From: Desulfobacteraceae bacterium
GTDB taxonomy: Bacteria; Desulfobacterota; DSM-4660; Desulfatiglandales; Desulfatiglandaceae
Direction: 5' to 3'
DNA length: 47,616 bases
Assembly (NCBI GenBank): GCA_030613055.1
Contig: JAUWMR010000032.1
Span: forward strand, 1-47,616
The notes under the pieces: generated by a model
Seen by the model: only the letters and a program-made list of their open reading frames with translations
The model's database searches: none
Told to the model about the DNA's origin: nothing
In this document: in pieces, positions 22,622-32,470 of the stretch
Position numbering within the stretch: position 1 is the first letter of the stretch
Layout of the letters: every line of letters starts with the position of its first letter
Program-made: the position numbers and the translations under genes

Positions 22622-23260
22622 TCAGGTTTCAATGAGCCCGGTTTGAATGGCAAAGCGCGCCAATTCCGCATTGTTTCGCAGGTTGAGTTTCCTGAGCAGC
22701 CGGGACCGGTAGGTATCAATGGTCTTAATACTGAGGTAATATGCCTCTGCAATTTCACGATTTGTCTGGCCTGAAGCCAGACGCCTTAACACCTGAACCT
22801 CTCTGTTGGAAAGGGTATCTATGGGAGATATGCCACGAGCTCCGCTGCCCATGCGAAGGGCCAATGCCTCGGCTGCTGAATCACTCAGATAACGCCCACC
22901 GGCATACACCTTGCGGATCGCCGTCACCAGCACCTCTGGCGCTGATCGCTTTGTGACATATCCCATTGCCCCCGCACCTATGGCCCGAACCACATATTGC
23001 TCTTCCTCATGCATTGTCAGGACGAGAATGGGCAGAGCAGGATAAGAATAATGAAGCTGGTTGATGACTTCCAACCCATCCATGCCGGGCATGGAAATAT
23101 CAATTACCGCTACATCGGGTAAAGTGTCCTGAATTTGCCGGATGGCCTCATGGCCATCTGCGGCCTCCGCAATCACCACCATATCGCCGGCGTCTTCCAC
23201 GATGCGGCGCAGACCATCTCGAACAATCTCATGATCGTCCGCTAACAATACTTTGATCAT
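22622..23260 (-). CDS. NarL/FixJ-family response regulator
   Basis: The 212-residue protein has a receiver domain with acidic residues DD near 8-9, the phospho-acceptor aspartate in VAVIDISMPGMDGLEV (about residue 54) and a lysine in VTKRSAPEVL. A LuxR-type helix-turn-helix follows (LSNREVQVLRRLASGQTNREIAEAYYLSIKTIDTYRSRLLRKL). It lies 369 bases downstream of the histidine kinase on the same strand and just upstream of livK, so the liv operon is a plausible target (inferred from position). Confidence 0.9.
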   Translation of the reverse strand: MIKVLLADDHEIVRDGLRRIVEDAGDMVVIAEAADGHEAIRQIQDTLPDVAVIDISMPGMDGLEVINQLHYSYPALPILVLTMHEEEQYVVRAIGAGAMGYVTKRSAPEVLVTAIRKVYAGGRYLSDSAAEALALRMGSGARGISPIDTLSNREVQVLRRLASGQTNREIAEAYYLSIKTIDTYRSRLLRKLNLRNNAELARFAIQTGLIET

Positions 23261-23629
23261 ATGAAATGCCTATTTACCCCGCTTATTGCGGGGAAATGAT
23301 TAGAGTTACGGTGACAACTCACGTAGTCAGGCTGAAGGCAGAAGGTATCAGGACTAAGGTTAAAGGACTGAGGACTGAGAAAAAAACTTAGCCTACTCCT
23401 GTCGGAGTGAAGCGTAGATCCCGCTATCGGGGCAGGACGGCGGGTAGGCTTAGTCCTTATCTGTGCTTCAGCCTTCGGCCTAAATAACCTGAGTAGTTAC
23501 AAGTTAAGAAATATTATAATAGTAATATGCAGGGATAGCATAAAAGGCTTACGCCTAAATTCCAAAACAGGAGTTGACCCCCGATTTATTGAGCAGATAC
23601 AATTAATTTAACTCCTCCGAAGCCTTGCT
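23261..23629. repeat. Spacer with a long imperfect inverted repeat
   Basis: No gene was seen. CCCGC-TTATT-GCGGG forms a small hairpin near 23277-23292. Around 23325-23490 a long imperfect inverted repeat is visible: GGCTGAAGGCAGAAGG and TCAGGACTAAGG on the left face CTTAGTCCTTATCTGTG and CTTCAGCCTTCGGCC on the right, with inner arms TAGCCTAC / GTAGGCTTA. Near the kinase stop, TTATTGAGCAGATAC (23586-23600) recurs exactly at 34685-34699. Confidence 0.5.
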
Positions 23630-26074
23630 TCAAACCGATGGCTTTTCGCTATCCATAGACACCCTGAAATAGACATGAGCACCTTTCCCGAGCTGCGATT
23701 GAATGTCTAAAGTCCCACCAACCAGACTGGCCCGCTCGCGCATTCCGGCAATACCCAGACATGTAGAATCCGAAAGCTCGTCAGTATTGAATCCACCGCC
23801 ATTGTCCACTATCGAGAGCGTCAATACCCCATTATCTGCTTGCAGTGAGACATCAACATGGGTGGCAAATGAATGACGGGCCACGTTTGTCAATGCCTCT
23901 TGAGCAATCCGGTAGGAAGCCGTAGCCAACATATCCTTTATATTTGGTGAACTAAAATGCTTGAAAATACAGGCAATCCCTGTACGTTTCTCAAAATCAG
24001 ATGTGTACCATTCCAGTGCATCGATGAGACCAAGGTCGTCTAACACTCCAGGGCGCAGGCGTGTGGCCATACCCTGGACCTCATCAATGGTTTTATCGAT
24101 GAGGCTGCACATTGTTAAGGCCCGTTCCCCGGCTTCGGGGTCCTTCTCCCTCAAATGATCCCGTATCCAGACTGAATCCATGTGCAGCGCAGTCAGCATT
24201 TGACCTAATTCATCATGCAGTTCCCTGGCTATAGCGGTCCGCTCTTTTTCTTGACTGGCCATAATATTACTTGAAACACGCCTCAACTGATCTTGAGCTT
24301 TCTTGATTGTGGTAATATCCGTCGCAATCCCACACAATCTCCTGACAGATCCATGCTCATCGTACAAAGGAAATTTCATGGAAAGATAAGTGTGCTCACC
24401 ATCCTCCTGAGAAACTCGCTCCTCCACCTGAAATGAACGCCTTTCGGAAATGACTCGAAAATCGCTGGCCCTAAATTGGTCTGCAGTCTCTTTCGGGAAA
24501 ACATCATAGTCGGTTTTCCCGTGAATCTCATCATTTCGTATTCCAAACAACTCTTCAAATCGGGAATTGACCATGATATATTGATAACTGCTGTCTTTAA
24601 TAAATACAACGGCAGGAGTATTTTCAAGGATACTCGTTATCTCCTTTGTCCTTTCAGTTACCTGTCGTTCGAGATCTTTTGAGTATCGGCTCAGATCTTC
24701 TTTCGCCTGCCTGAGCTGTTCTTCGGCCCTTTTCTGCTCTGTGACATCACGGCTGAAGATAGCGACCCTCACCACTTTGCTTTTTATATCAAAGATGGGA
24801 TATAAATTTGTATCAAAGTACCTGCCTCCCCGCTTGTCTTCATAGCGGAGAGGCCGGCCCGATCGAATGACATCATTAAGTCGTGCCTTTTCGCGTTTGG
24901 CGACATCCGTGTGAAAAAAATCAAAGATGCAGGCCCGAATAAGTTCTTTTATGTTCTTGCCAAGTGCATGGGCGGCCGGTTCATTCAAGGCAAGTATCGT
25001 GCCTTTGATATCCAAAAGCAATGCATTATCAGTGGGGGCGTTCAGGAGCGCTAATGCTGTTTTCTCACTCTCCCTGAGGGCCTCTTCCGCCCTAACCCTC
25101 TGAAGAATTTCGTAACTTGCCTTTCTGTAAAGAATAAAAACAGATAAACCAATAAAAAAACACAATACAAGTATCAAGTAACCACTGATCTTGATTAGAG
25201 GATCGGATACCCGCTCAAAAAAAACGTGAAGATTGGTCAGATAAATAAGATTCCAGCCCGGATAATTCTTAATCGCCATCTTGTGTATAAGGTATTCATT
25301 CCCTGACTGATCAAAGGCCCGGGTTCCCTTTTCTTTGTTCAGGCCGATCCAGGGCCACGGCCCTTTACCAAATTGCCTTGACCTGGCGATCCAGGATATT
25401 TCTTCAGGAGGCAGTTTCCACACAAGATGATAAAGCCACTCTTTGCGATTGGTTACAAAGATAACGCCATGGGGATCCGTGAGCATGATTGCCTCATCAA
25501 CATGGCTGAACTCCTTTTCCATGGGTTTGATGGTTGTTTTGATCACAGCAACGCCTAAGGGCTCACGTTCCTCTTTTCCATAAACAGGGTGACTGTAATA
25601 GATGCCACGTTTTTTTGAAGTGACTCCCAAGGCCATATAGATGGAGGTATTGCCATGGATTGCTCGACGGAAATATGGGCGGAAGGCATAGTTCTTTCCC
25701 ACGAAACTATCAGATTCATCTCGATTGCTTGAGGCAATAGTTTTTCCATCTCGATCCATCAGGTAACAAACATCCACCCTCAAGGCATTATTGAAATGAT
25801 CCAGGATGGCATTTGCTCTGAAAATTGCGTTATTATCTTTCCTGGTCAAGGCCTGTTGAAGCTCTTCCAGTCCGGCCAACGCCCTGACCGATTTCAGGTT
25901 TTCGTAAAGGAATGAAGATATATGAGTTTTTATGGTTTCCGCGTTAGAAACAGCCTGTCTTTTGGCCTCCCTGAAGGCAGCCTCCTGCAAGGAAGAATAA
26001 TAGAAATATCCGCCTATGGATGCTGACAAAAAGGCCAATAAGGCCAGGATTATAAGGATCATCCGAAGTTTCAT
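23630..26074 (-). CDS. Sensor histidine kinase: Cache, two PAS, HisKA_3, HATPase
   Basis: The 814-residue membrane kinase has TM1 at residues 5-27, a long periplasmic Cache-type sensor (about 30-285, with CYLMDRDGKTIASSNRDE and SYYSHPVYGKEE-like strands) and TM2 near 296-317. Two PAS domains follow (about 340-455 with RDVTEQKRAEEQLRQ at the end, and 478-600 with GIATDITTIKKAQDQL). The dimerisation motif ERTAIARELHDELGQMLTAL holds the phospho-histidine, and the ATPase domain has NVARHSFATHVDV, DNGGGF and GIAGMRERA. This NarX-type core fits the NarL-type regulator downstream. The periplasmic ligand is unknown. Confidence 0.9.
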   Translation of the reverse strand: MKLRMILIILALLAFLSASIGGYFYYSSLQEAAFREAKRQAVSNAETIKTHISSFLYENLKSVRALAGLEELQQALTRKDNNAIFRANAILDHFNNALRVDVCYLMDRDGKTIASSNRDESDSFVGKNYAFRPYFRRAIHGNTSIYMALGVTSKKRGIYYSHPVYGKEEREPLGVAVIKTTIKPMEKEFSHVDEAIMLTDPHGVIFVTNRKEWLYHLVWKLPPEEISWIARSRQFGKGPWPWIGLNKEKGTRAFDQSGNEYLIHKMAIKNYPGWNLIYLTNLHVFFERVSDPLIKISGYLILVLCFFIGLSVFILYRKASYEILQRVRAEEALRESEKTALALLNAPTDNALLLDIKGTILALNEPAAHALGKNIKELIRACIFDFFHTDVAKREKARLNDVIRSGRPLRYEDKRGGRYFDTNLYPIFDIKSKVVRVAIFSRDVTEQKRAEEQLRQAKEDLSRYSKDLERQVTERTKEITSILENTPAVVFIKDSSYQYIMVNSRFEELFGIRNDEIHGKTDYDVFPKETADQFRASDFRVISERRSFQVEERVSQEDGEHTYLSMKFPLYDEHGSVRRLCGIATDITTIKKAQDQLRRVSSNIMASQEKERTAIARELHDELGQMLTALHMDSVWIRDHLREKDPEAGERALTMCSLIDKTIDEVQGMATRLRPGVLDDLGLIDALEWYTSDFEKRTGIACIFKHFSSPNIKDMLATASYRIAQEALTNVARHSFATHVDVSLQADNGVLTLSIVDNGGGFNTDELSDSTCLGIAGMRERASLVGGTLDIQSQLGKGAHVYFRVSMDSEKPSV

Positions 26075-26465
26075 TATTGCACTTCTTTTTATCTAAGCAC
26101 CGGCCCAAACCTATGTATCGTGGGAATTCATATTCAGTTGCTTGAGCCGAAGCGATACGGGATACTGCCTGCCCGCCGTACGGCAGGCGGGGATACTCGA
26201 TCCTCGATTTTCAATGCTTGTTGCTTGTCGCTGGATGAAAAACAACTGTATTTCCAAAGCTGGCTTTTTCATCTATCCAATATCAAGCATCAGGTATCAA
26301 TAAATATCCAATGTAGTAAAAATCTGACAGAAAATATAGGTTCTTCGCTTATAAAATCATTTAAACATTTACAGAATACTAATATCAATCAATAAATTGT
26401 AAAATTTCCGGTGTAAGAATCAGGGTTAGACCTGTTGCTCAGTTCCTCTATTTTATCCAAATAAA
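26075..26465. other. Spacer between histidine kinase and fic, no gene
   Basis: This is the divergent region. It contains a GC hairpin, CCCGCC / GGCGGG around GTACGGCA (near 26169-26188), in otherwise AT-rich DNA. No open frame with a ribosome site was seen. Confidence 0.4.
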
Positions 26466-26523
26466 TATCCATAATTACCCATAAAAACCCTTGACATGTC
26501 CATTATTTGGGTATATATGGATA
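26466..26523 (+). promoter_or_regulatory. Promoter and inverted-repeat operator of the fic gene
   Basis: TATCCATAATTACCC (26466-26480) and GGGTATATATGGATA (26509-26523) are inverted copies matching at 13 of 15 positions. Between them lies TTGACA (26491-26496); a -10-like TATATG at 26514-26519 with a 17-base spacer is buried in the second arm. A third half-site (TATAATTATGG, 26522-26532) overlaps the start codon. A dimeric DNA-binding protein on these arms would block the promoter. The Fic protein itself ends in a winged-helix-like domain. Confidence 0.6.
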
Positions 26524-26528
26524 TAATT

Positions 26529-27572
26529 ATGGACACGCCCAAACTACAAATCATACCGGAATATCTCAATCTGATATCAGAAATCGACGAGTTTAAAGGA
26601 AAATGGCAGGCGCTCGGTAACCTGGCACCTGACCGATTGGCGCTACTTAAACGTGTAGCGACTATCGAATCCGTCGGTTCCTCCACAAGGATCGAAGGGG
26701 CTCGATTAACAGACAGTGAAGTGGAAAAATTGTTGTCGGGATTGAGTACTGCCTCTTTTCAGTCCAGGGACGAAGAGGAAGTAGCCGGTTATGCTGAAGC
26801 GATGGAGTTGATATTTGATTCCTATGATAAAATACAATCAGGCGAAAATCAGATCAAACAAATACACCAGGTCCTCTTAAAATATTCAACAAAGGACGCG
26901 CGCCATAGAGGCGAATATAAGAAGTTCCCCAATCATGTGGAAGCATTTTCCGATGACGGCAGGAGCCTCGGGATCATTTTTGAAACTGCTTCACCTTTTG
27001 AAACGCCTTTTAAAATGGCTGAGTTAGTAGAATGGTTCAATATGCAATGGGAAAAAAGGGAGTTCCATAATCTCCTGCTTATCGCCATATTTCTGGTTCA
27101 CTTTTTAGCCATCCACCCGTTTCAGGATGGGAATGGAAGGTTATCACGTATATTGACAATCTTACTGCTATTGAAATCAGGATACTCCTATGTCCCTTAC
27201 TCTTCATTAGAGAAAATTATAGAAGACAACAAGGAACATTACTACTTAGCACTTAAGAGAGCCCAATCAACCCTTTACACCGATAACAGCAGGATTAATG
27301 CCTGGATACTCTTCTTTCTTTCATCGTTAAGGAAACAGATCTCCGTTCTGGAATCCAAGATCGAGGCTGAAAAGTTAATTACCCAATTGCCACCCCTCTC
27401 TCAGGACATCATTCAAATTGCAAGAGAGCATGGTAAAATCACGGTACGCGATGTTCGCAGTATTACAGGAGCCAATAGGAATACAATTAAAGCCCACATT
27501 AAAGAACTAACAAGGAGAGGCCAGCTAAAAATGGTTGGGGCGGGTAAAGGTACATGGTATAAGCTTCCTTAA
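26529..27572 (+). CDS. Fic-domain AMP-transferase-like protein with C-terminal winged helix
   Basis: The 347-residue protein has the inhibitory-helix motif STRIEG (of the SxxxEG type) near residue 51, so it is self-inhibited by its own N-terminal helix. The full Fic motif HPFQDGNGRLSR is near 198-209, with the catalytic histidine intact. The C-terminal 60 residues (QDIIQIAREHGKITVRDVRSITGANRNTIKAHIKELTRRGQLKMVG) look like a winged helix-turn-helix. Such proteins transfer AMP or other groups from nucleotides to hydroxyl side chains. In-frame ATGs also occur at 26496 and 26517; 26529 is chosen because it lies after the predicted promoter, which would make the message nearly leaderless. Confidence 0.88.
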   Translation: MDTPKLQIIPEYLNLISEIDEFKGKWQALGNLAPDRLALLKRVATIESVGSSTRIEGARLTDSEVEKLLSGLSTASFQSRDEEEVAGYAEAMELIFDSYDKIQSGENQIKQIHQVLLKYSTKDARHRGEYKKFPNHVEAFSDDGRSLGIIFETASPFETPFKMAELVEWFNMQWEKREFHNLLLIAIFLVHFLAIHPFQDGNGRLSRILTILLLLKSGYSYVPYSSLEKIIEDNKEHYYLALKRAQSTLYTDNSRINAWILFFLSSLRKQISVLESKIEAEKLITQLPPLSQDIIQIAREHGKITVRDVRSITGANRNTIKAHIKELTRRGQLKMVGAGKGTWYKLP

Positions 27573-27684
27573 GAAAGTAAAGATTATAGGAGCCTGTCCG
27601 AGACCTACACACTTGATAAATATTCCGGCAGTTTAAGTATGGAAGTGTGTGTTAAGCCGGGTAACTACGATACTGATATTTGCG

Positions 27685-28866
27685 TTATTCCGGGGCGGGA
27701 TAGATATATTTTGCCGAGGCAGATTTCTTAGGCCAGACGGTCTCCAGTCTGCCGTTTATCCACTGGACCAGATAGGTGGGAAGCCTGTTCTGCTGTGTCT
27801 TTTTACCATAAGATACAAATTTCACAGGCCCGAAAACGGTCATCATGTCTGTTTCAGCTAAGGCATTCCTCACGTCTTCAGGTGTCAAAGACCTGGACCT
27901 CTTTAGGGCATCCGCAATCACATACATGCCCGCGTACGCCTGTGCGCCGTGGTAATCTGCTGGCACGTCATATTTCACCATGAATTTGTCATAGTATTTC
28001 ATGGCTCCAAGATATGGAACCGATGGAGCCCAGAGAGTGGGAGAGTAAACATATTCCGAGAAATTTCCTGCATTCTCCCGGAATTCCGGTCGGGCAAATC
28101 CGACAGGGTTACCTAAAAAAAGCCCGGGATTTAAGCCTGTCTCTTTTGCCTGTTGCACCAGAAGGGCTGCGTCCATCACATGAGAGGCCATAAAAACGAT
28201 ATCTGGTTCCCTGCTTTTGACCTTGAATAACAGCGGGCTAAAATCAACAGCGCCTGGCGAATAGCCCTCCTTAATGATCGCCCTGATACGCGATTTTTCA
28301 CATTGTTTAACAAACTTTTTTGACCAGAACTTCCCAAAATGTGTATTTTCATAAATAACTGCGGCGGTACTGACACGTGCCACTCTTTTCAGAAAAGAAG
28401 TGAGCGCCCTGTGATGCTCGCTCACGGGTGGGTTCAGCCTGAAGATGTAATTCCATCCTTTCTCTGTGATTTTATCCGCTGAGGCAGTGTTTATCAGGAA
28501 GGGGACCCCACGTTCCTGGGCCATGGCCGCGGCGGCCCAGACTACTGTGCTGGTGAAGCCACCACCAATAACCACAACCCTGTCCTTTGATATTAATTTC
28601 TCAATGGCCGAAAGGCCCTTATTACATTTTCCAGCGGTATCTTCGATGACAAGATCGATCTTCTCGCCATTAATACCTCCTGCCGCGTTGATCTCATCAA
28701 GCGCCATCAAGAAAGATCTGTGCTCAATCTCACCGTACATAGAAAGCTTCCCTGTAAGGGGAAGTATCACGCCCACCTTGATACCTTCCGCAAAAACCGC
28801 ACCAGGTACAGAAGTGAACAAAAAAGCAAAAGCAAATAAAACCAAGAAAAACTTTACCAATCCCAT
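27685..28866 (-). CDS. Orphan LivK-type ABC transporter substrate-binding protein
   Basis: The 393-residue exported protein has a signal peptide at 1-26 (MGLVKFFLVLFAFAFLFTSVPGAVFA) followed by EGIKVGVILPLTGKLSMYGEIEHRSFLMALDEINAAGGINGEKI, the Peripla_BP_6 signature. No permease or ATPase genes accompany it. It starts 12 bases after the stop of a small unknown gene that follows the RND pump, so it seems to be the last gene of that operon. It may serve the liv system encoded about 6 kb away or act as a sensor partner. The ligand is unknown. Confidence 0.87.
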   Translation of the reverse strand: MGLVKFFLVLFAFAFLFTSVPGAVFAEGIKVGVILPLTGKLSMYGEIEHRSFLMALDEINAAGGINGEKIDLVIEDTAGKCNKGLSAIEKLISKDRVVVIGGGFTSTVVWAAAAMAQERGVPFLINTASADKITEKGWNYIFRLNPPVSEHHRALTSFLKRVARVSTAAVIYENTHFGKFWSKKFVKQCEKSRIRAIIKEGYSPGAVDFSPLLFKVKSREPDIVFMASHVMDAALLVQQAKETGLNPGLFLGNPVGFARPEFRENAGNFSEYVYSPTLWAPSVPYLGAMKYYDKFMVKYDVPADYHGAQAYAGMYVIADALKRSRSLTPEDVRNALAETDMMTVFGPVKFVSYGKKTQQNRLPTYLVQWINGRLETVWPKKSASAKYIYPAPE

Positions 28867-28878
28867 AATAACGAATCC

Positions 28879-29172
28879 TCACGTCTTTATCTTTTCCAGC
28901 ACTTCCCCTGCACGGTTCAGGATAAACAGGTCAAACCCGTTTTCGGCCGCGCGCTGGGACAGGTCTTCAAATATAATGGCCTGGACCTCGTATTTCCGCC
29001 CCTTTTCATGCGGGAGGAGTTCAAGGGCCTCTTCTGCCTCCTCCTTTTCAAGAAAGGTCGGAATAAAAGATACGTCTTTCTCTGTATCGTGTTGTCCCAG
29101 AAACTGCTCATTTCCTCCTGGGTCCTGGATGACAACCCATACCCATTGATCTTTTTTAATCAATTTGCTCAT
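28879..29172 (-). CDS. Small cytoplasmic protein of unknown function
   Basis: The 97-residue protein has no signal or membrane segment and I do not recognise its family. It starts with KKDQWVWVVIQDPGGNEQFLGQHDTEKDVSFIPTFLEKEEAEEALELLP, a beta-rich opening followed by an acidic helix. This resembles proteins that take an input value and a range rather than an enzyme. AAGGAG lies 6 bases before the ATG. It sits between the RND pump (67 bases) and the orphan binding protein (12 bases), all on the same strand, so it is a real gene by context. Confidence 0.75.
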   Translation of the reverse strand: MSKLIKKDQWVWVVIQDPGGNEQFLGQHDTEKDVSFIPTFLEKEEAEEALELLPHEKGRKYEVQAIIFEDLSQRAAENGFDLFILNRAGEVLEKIKT

Positions 29173-29239
29173 TATTTACTCCTTGCTTTACACATCTCAT
29201 GTCCTGTGTTTTGAATAAGTTGCTGGATGCCCAAGACGT

Positions 29240-32200
29240 TTATTTGTTTTTCATATAAGGCATCAACTCTTCACACTTAAACGCTTCATCTATTTCTCTT
29301 AAGTTATCTGCCTTTCTTCGTCTTCTGTGCCGTATGAAATATCCGATGTCCTCTAAAATCGCATAATAGGCAGGAACCAGGGACAGGATAAGTATTGTGG
29401 CAAAACCCAGGCCCCACATGATGGCCGTAGCAAGAGGTGCCCAGAAAACGGATTTTCCTCCGATACCGAATGCCATGGGTGCCAGGCCGAAAATAGTAGT
29501 AAGGGACGTAAGCATAATAGGCCGCATGCGCACGTGACAACCACGCACAATGGCCAGATAGAGTTGTTTTGGATCTTCTTTCCGATAGCGGTTTATAAAA
29601 TCGATTAATACTAAGGAATCATTTACCACAATCCCGGTTAGAGTTAAAAGACCGATCAGTGTGACAAAAGTCAATGGATTATTGCTTACAAGAAGCCCCA
29701 CCATAACCCCCAGGGTCGCAAAAGGGATGGTAATCATGATGATAAAGGGCTGGGTAAAGGAATTGAATTGCAGGGTAAGGATGAAAAATATAAGGAAAAG
29801 CGCCATAATGCCCGCCTTGCCCAGCTCCATAAGCGATGAATTGGTCTCATCCTGAAGCCCGCCCTCAATCATTCTTGCTCCAGGAAAATTATCCTTGATG
29901 CTATCGAAATGCTCTCTGGCGATCTTATTGGCCTTGACCGCCGTCATCTTTTTTCCGCTTAAATTGGACAGGAAACCGGATACCCCCTTTTGAGATGTCT
30001 GTATATCTTTGATATTTGCAGTGACGCGCACGGTCTGCTTTCCATTATAATGATAGATATTATTGAATCCCGGAGTCATCCGGATTTCGGCCAATTCCTT
30101 TAAAGGAATCTCCCCGTGTCCCGGAACTACCACCTTCAGGTTTACCAGGTCATCAAAATCGTGCCTGTATTCAACTAAATATTTCAACTTGATATCCTGC
30201 TCATCATCTCCCTGATTATAGGTGGCCACGGGCAGGCCATAAAACGCGGCCTGGACCGCCATAACAAGGTAGTTCTGGTCAATCCCGAGTCTTCTTGCCT
30301 TGGCCTCGTCCACGGTAATCTCCATGAACTGTTTTTCCCTTGAAAAATCATCCTGAATATCCACAATCCCCTTATGTCTGGATAATTCTTCCTGAAGGAT
30401 GCGTGAAATCGCGGCCGAAGTCTCCCAATCGGGAGACTGGACCTTTAGATCAAGATCAGCCCCAACCGGAGGGCCTTCGAGCATCCTTTCAAGAACGAAT
30501 GAGGTCACGCCATGGGCAGTAAGAAGCTTCCCCACTTCTTCCCTGACACCTTCCATCAATTCCACGACACTGTGCTTTCTTTCTTTTCCTCCTTTTAAAA
30601 TGACGTTCACCATCCCGTAATGCGGGCTGAAAATCGGCTCATAATTGACCTCTTTCATTCCAGCTAAAGCGATTGGGGCCTCTAATTCATTCCCGATACG
30701 TTTTCTGACCAGATCACTGAGCGCCAGGACCGTCTCCTGGCTCCGATTTATGGTTGAGCCCACTGGAAGGTCAAAGTAGATATTAAACCTCGGGAACACA
30801 TCGCTTTTTGGGAACATGATAAAATCGGTCTGAAAATAAAGGAAGAAGGCCAGAACGGTTGACATAATAATGAACAGCACAGACATATACCGGTGTCGCA
30901 GTATAGTCCTCAAATAGGGATAGTAGAGCTTTCGCAACGGTGTAAATATATCGAATCTTCTCTTGATCGCTTTTTTGACGCTTTTTTTTGGAGTTAGTTC
31001 GACCACGTGAGAGGGAAGCATAAAAAAGACCTCGAAGAGAGAAGCCGCAAGAGCAAAAAGTACCACTTTGGGCAAAATTGAAAGATATCGTCCTATGATC
31101 CCGCTGACTATAATGAGTATAGGGAAAAAGGCTGCCATGGTGGTGGAGACAGACGCCAATACAGGGGCTAACACCTCGCGACTGCCCTCAAGGGCTGCCT
31201 TTGCAAGAGGTCTCCCTTTTTCAATGTAGCGAAATATATTTTCAAGGACCACTATCGCGTCATCCACAATCACGCCTAAGACAAGTATCAGGCCAAAGAG
31301 GGATACGCCGTCGATAGAAAGTTTAAAGGCCCTCATAAAGATAAATGCGAGGAGGAAGGAGACCGGAATCCCCACAGAAGCAAAAAGGGCATTGCGCAGG
31401 CCCATTGCAACCCACAATATGAAAAAAACAGCGATGATACCTAACAGGCCGTTGGTCTGGAGTTCATTGATCCTTTTTTTTATCTCACGCGACTGGTCAA
31501 AATAGAGAGTGGTGGTAAGCCCCGGATACTGGGAAGGAATATCTTTAAGGCGTGTCTTTACATCATCCACGATCTGGATCATGTTTGTGTTCTTTTTCCT
31601 TTTCACGGCAAGAACCAGGGCCTTTTTGTTGTCTATGAAAGTGAGGGCCCGCGGTTTTTCCAGGGTCGGCGTGATCTTAGCGATATCACGAAGATAAACT
31701 GTTCCTTCTTTCCCGGTCTTTAGAGCGATATTACCCAGATCCTCAGGGTTCTCCGGCTCTCCAACCATCCGTATAGATGCCTCATGGTCTCCCATTTCCA
31801 CAGTGCCACCGGGGAGATTTTTTGTGCGGCCGGCAATGGCCTGGGCCACTTGAGGAATGGAAATGCCGTAGGCAGACATGCGTCGCGGATTCAGTTCCAC
31901 CCAGATCTCATTTTCCCTTTCCCCAAAAATGTCTACCTCTGAGACCCCTTCGATAGTCTCAAAGGTGTCCGCAATATCACCTGCAATATCCTGGAGCTGC
32001 ATCATGGGTAAATTGCCGGCCAGGCCCACCATACAAACAGGAAAAAGGGCAATGTCGATTTCAATTACCCTGGGGACCTTGGCCTCTTCCGGAAGTTCTT
32101 CCACACGGTCGACCGCGTTTCTGACCTCCTGCATGGCCTGGTCTATTTCATATTCCGTAAGGCGTGTATTAAATAAGACGTGGATCTTGGAAGTGCTTTC

Positions 32201-32455
32201 AAAGGAGTTTGATTCATATCGCCTGATCTCAGATATCCCGTCAAGTTCATCCTCGATCTTTTTTGTCACCAGTTTTTCCATCTCCTCGGGAGAAAAACCG
32301 GGGCAGAGCGTAACAATAATGCCTTCCCCAACCGTCAGGTCCGGGTCTAAATAGCGCGGCATGTCATTATAGCAGTAAACGCCAAGAACCACGATCAGGA
32401 TCAGGGCCATTCTAACAACGATCGGTCTTGATATGGCAAATCGAGTAATGAACAT
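29240..32455 (-). CDS. RND-family efflux pump permease (AcrB-like)
   Basis: The 1071-residue protein has the RND layout: TM1 at 10-30, a large periplasmic loop, TM2-TM6 near 340-480, a second loop, and TM8-TM12 near 870-1030. The proton-relay aspartate pair is present in GVIVDDAIVVLENIFRY (about residue 400). The N-terminal FITRFAISRPIVVRMALILIVVLG and PEEMEKLVTKKIEDEL are standard. Presence of DD suggests an HAE-1-like drug/lipid exporter rather than a metal pump. The adaptor gene is 154 bases upstream; an outer-membrane TolC partner is not in the window. Confidence 0.93.
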   Translation of the reverse strand: MFITRFAISRPIVVRMALILIVVLGVYCYNDMPRYLDPDLTVGEGIIVTLCPGFSPEEMEKLVTKKIEDELDGISEIRRYESNSFESTSKIHVLFNTRLTEYEIDQAMQEVRNAVDRVEELPEEAKVPRVIEIDIALFPVCMVGLAGNLPMMQLQDIAGDIADTFETIEGVSEVDIFGERENEIWVELNPRRMSAYGISIPQVAQAIAGRTKNLPGGTVEMGDHEASIRMVGEPENPEDLGNIALKTGKEGTVYLRDIAKITPTLEKPRALTFIDNKKALVLAVKRKKNTNMIQIVDDVKTRLKDIPSQYPGLTTTLYFDQSREIKKRINELQTNGLLGIIAVFFILWVAMGLRNALFASVGIPVSFLLAFIFMRAFKLSIDGVSLFGLILVLGVIVDDAIVVLENIFRYIEKGRPLAKAALEGSREVLAPVLASVSTTMAAFFPILIIVSGIIGRYLSILPKVVLFALAASLFEVFFMLPSHVVELTPKKSVKKAIKRRFDIFTPLRKLYYPYLRTILRHRYMSVLFIIMSTVLAFFLYFQTDFIMFPKSDVFPRFNIYFDLPVGSTINRSQETVLALSDLVRKRIGNELEAPIALAGMKEVNYEPIFSPHYGMVNVILKGGKERKHSVVELMEGVREEVGKLLTAHGVTSFVLERMLEGPPVGADLDLKVQSPDWETSAAISRILQEELSRHKGIVDIQDDFSREKQFMEITVDEAKARRLGIDQNYLVMAVQAAFYGLPVATYNQGDDEQDIKLKYLVEYRHDFDDLVNLKVVVPGHGEIPLKELAEIRMTPGFNNIYHYNGKQTVRVTANIKDIQTSQKGVSGFLSNLSGKKMTAVKANKIAREHFDSIKDNFPGARMIEGGLQDETNSSLMELGKAGIMALFLIFFILTLQFNSFTQPFIIMITIPFATLGVMVGLLVSNNPLTFVTLIGLLTLTGIVVNDSLVLIDFINRYRKEDPKQLYLAIVRGCHVRMRPIMLTSLTTIFGLAPMAFGIGGKSVFWAPLATAIMWGLGFATILILSLVPAYYAILEDIGYFIRHRRRRKADNLREIDEAFKCEELMPYMKNK

Positions 32456-32470
32456 GGATGACTAAAAAAA

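Noticed and set aside
28466-29149. 227-codon plus-strand frame opposite the binding-protein and small genes
   Set aside because: It is the shadow of two well-supported minus-strand genes; the composition is Ser/Pro/Arg-rich as expected of antisense frames.
31878-32354. 158-codon plus-strand frame opposite the RND pump
   Set aside because: Antisense shadow of a conserved pump; Ser-rich, no start signal.
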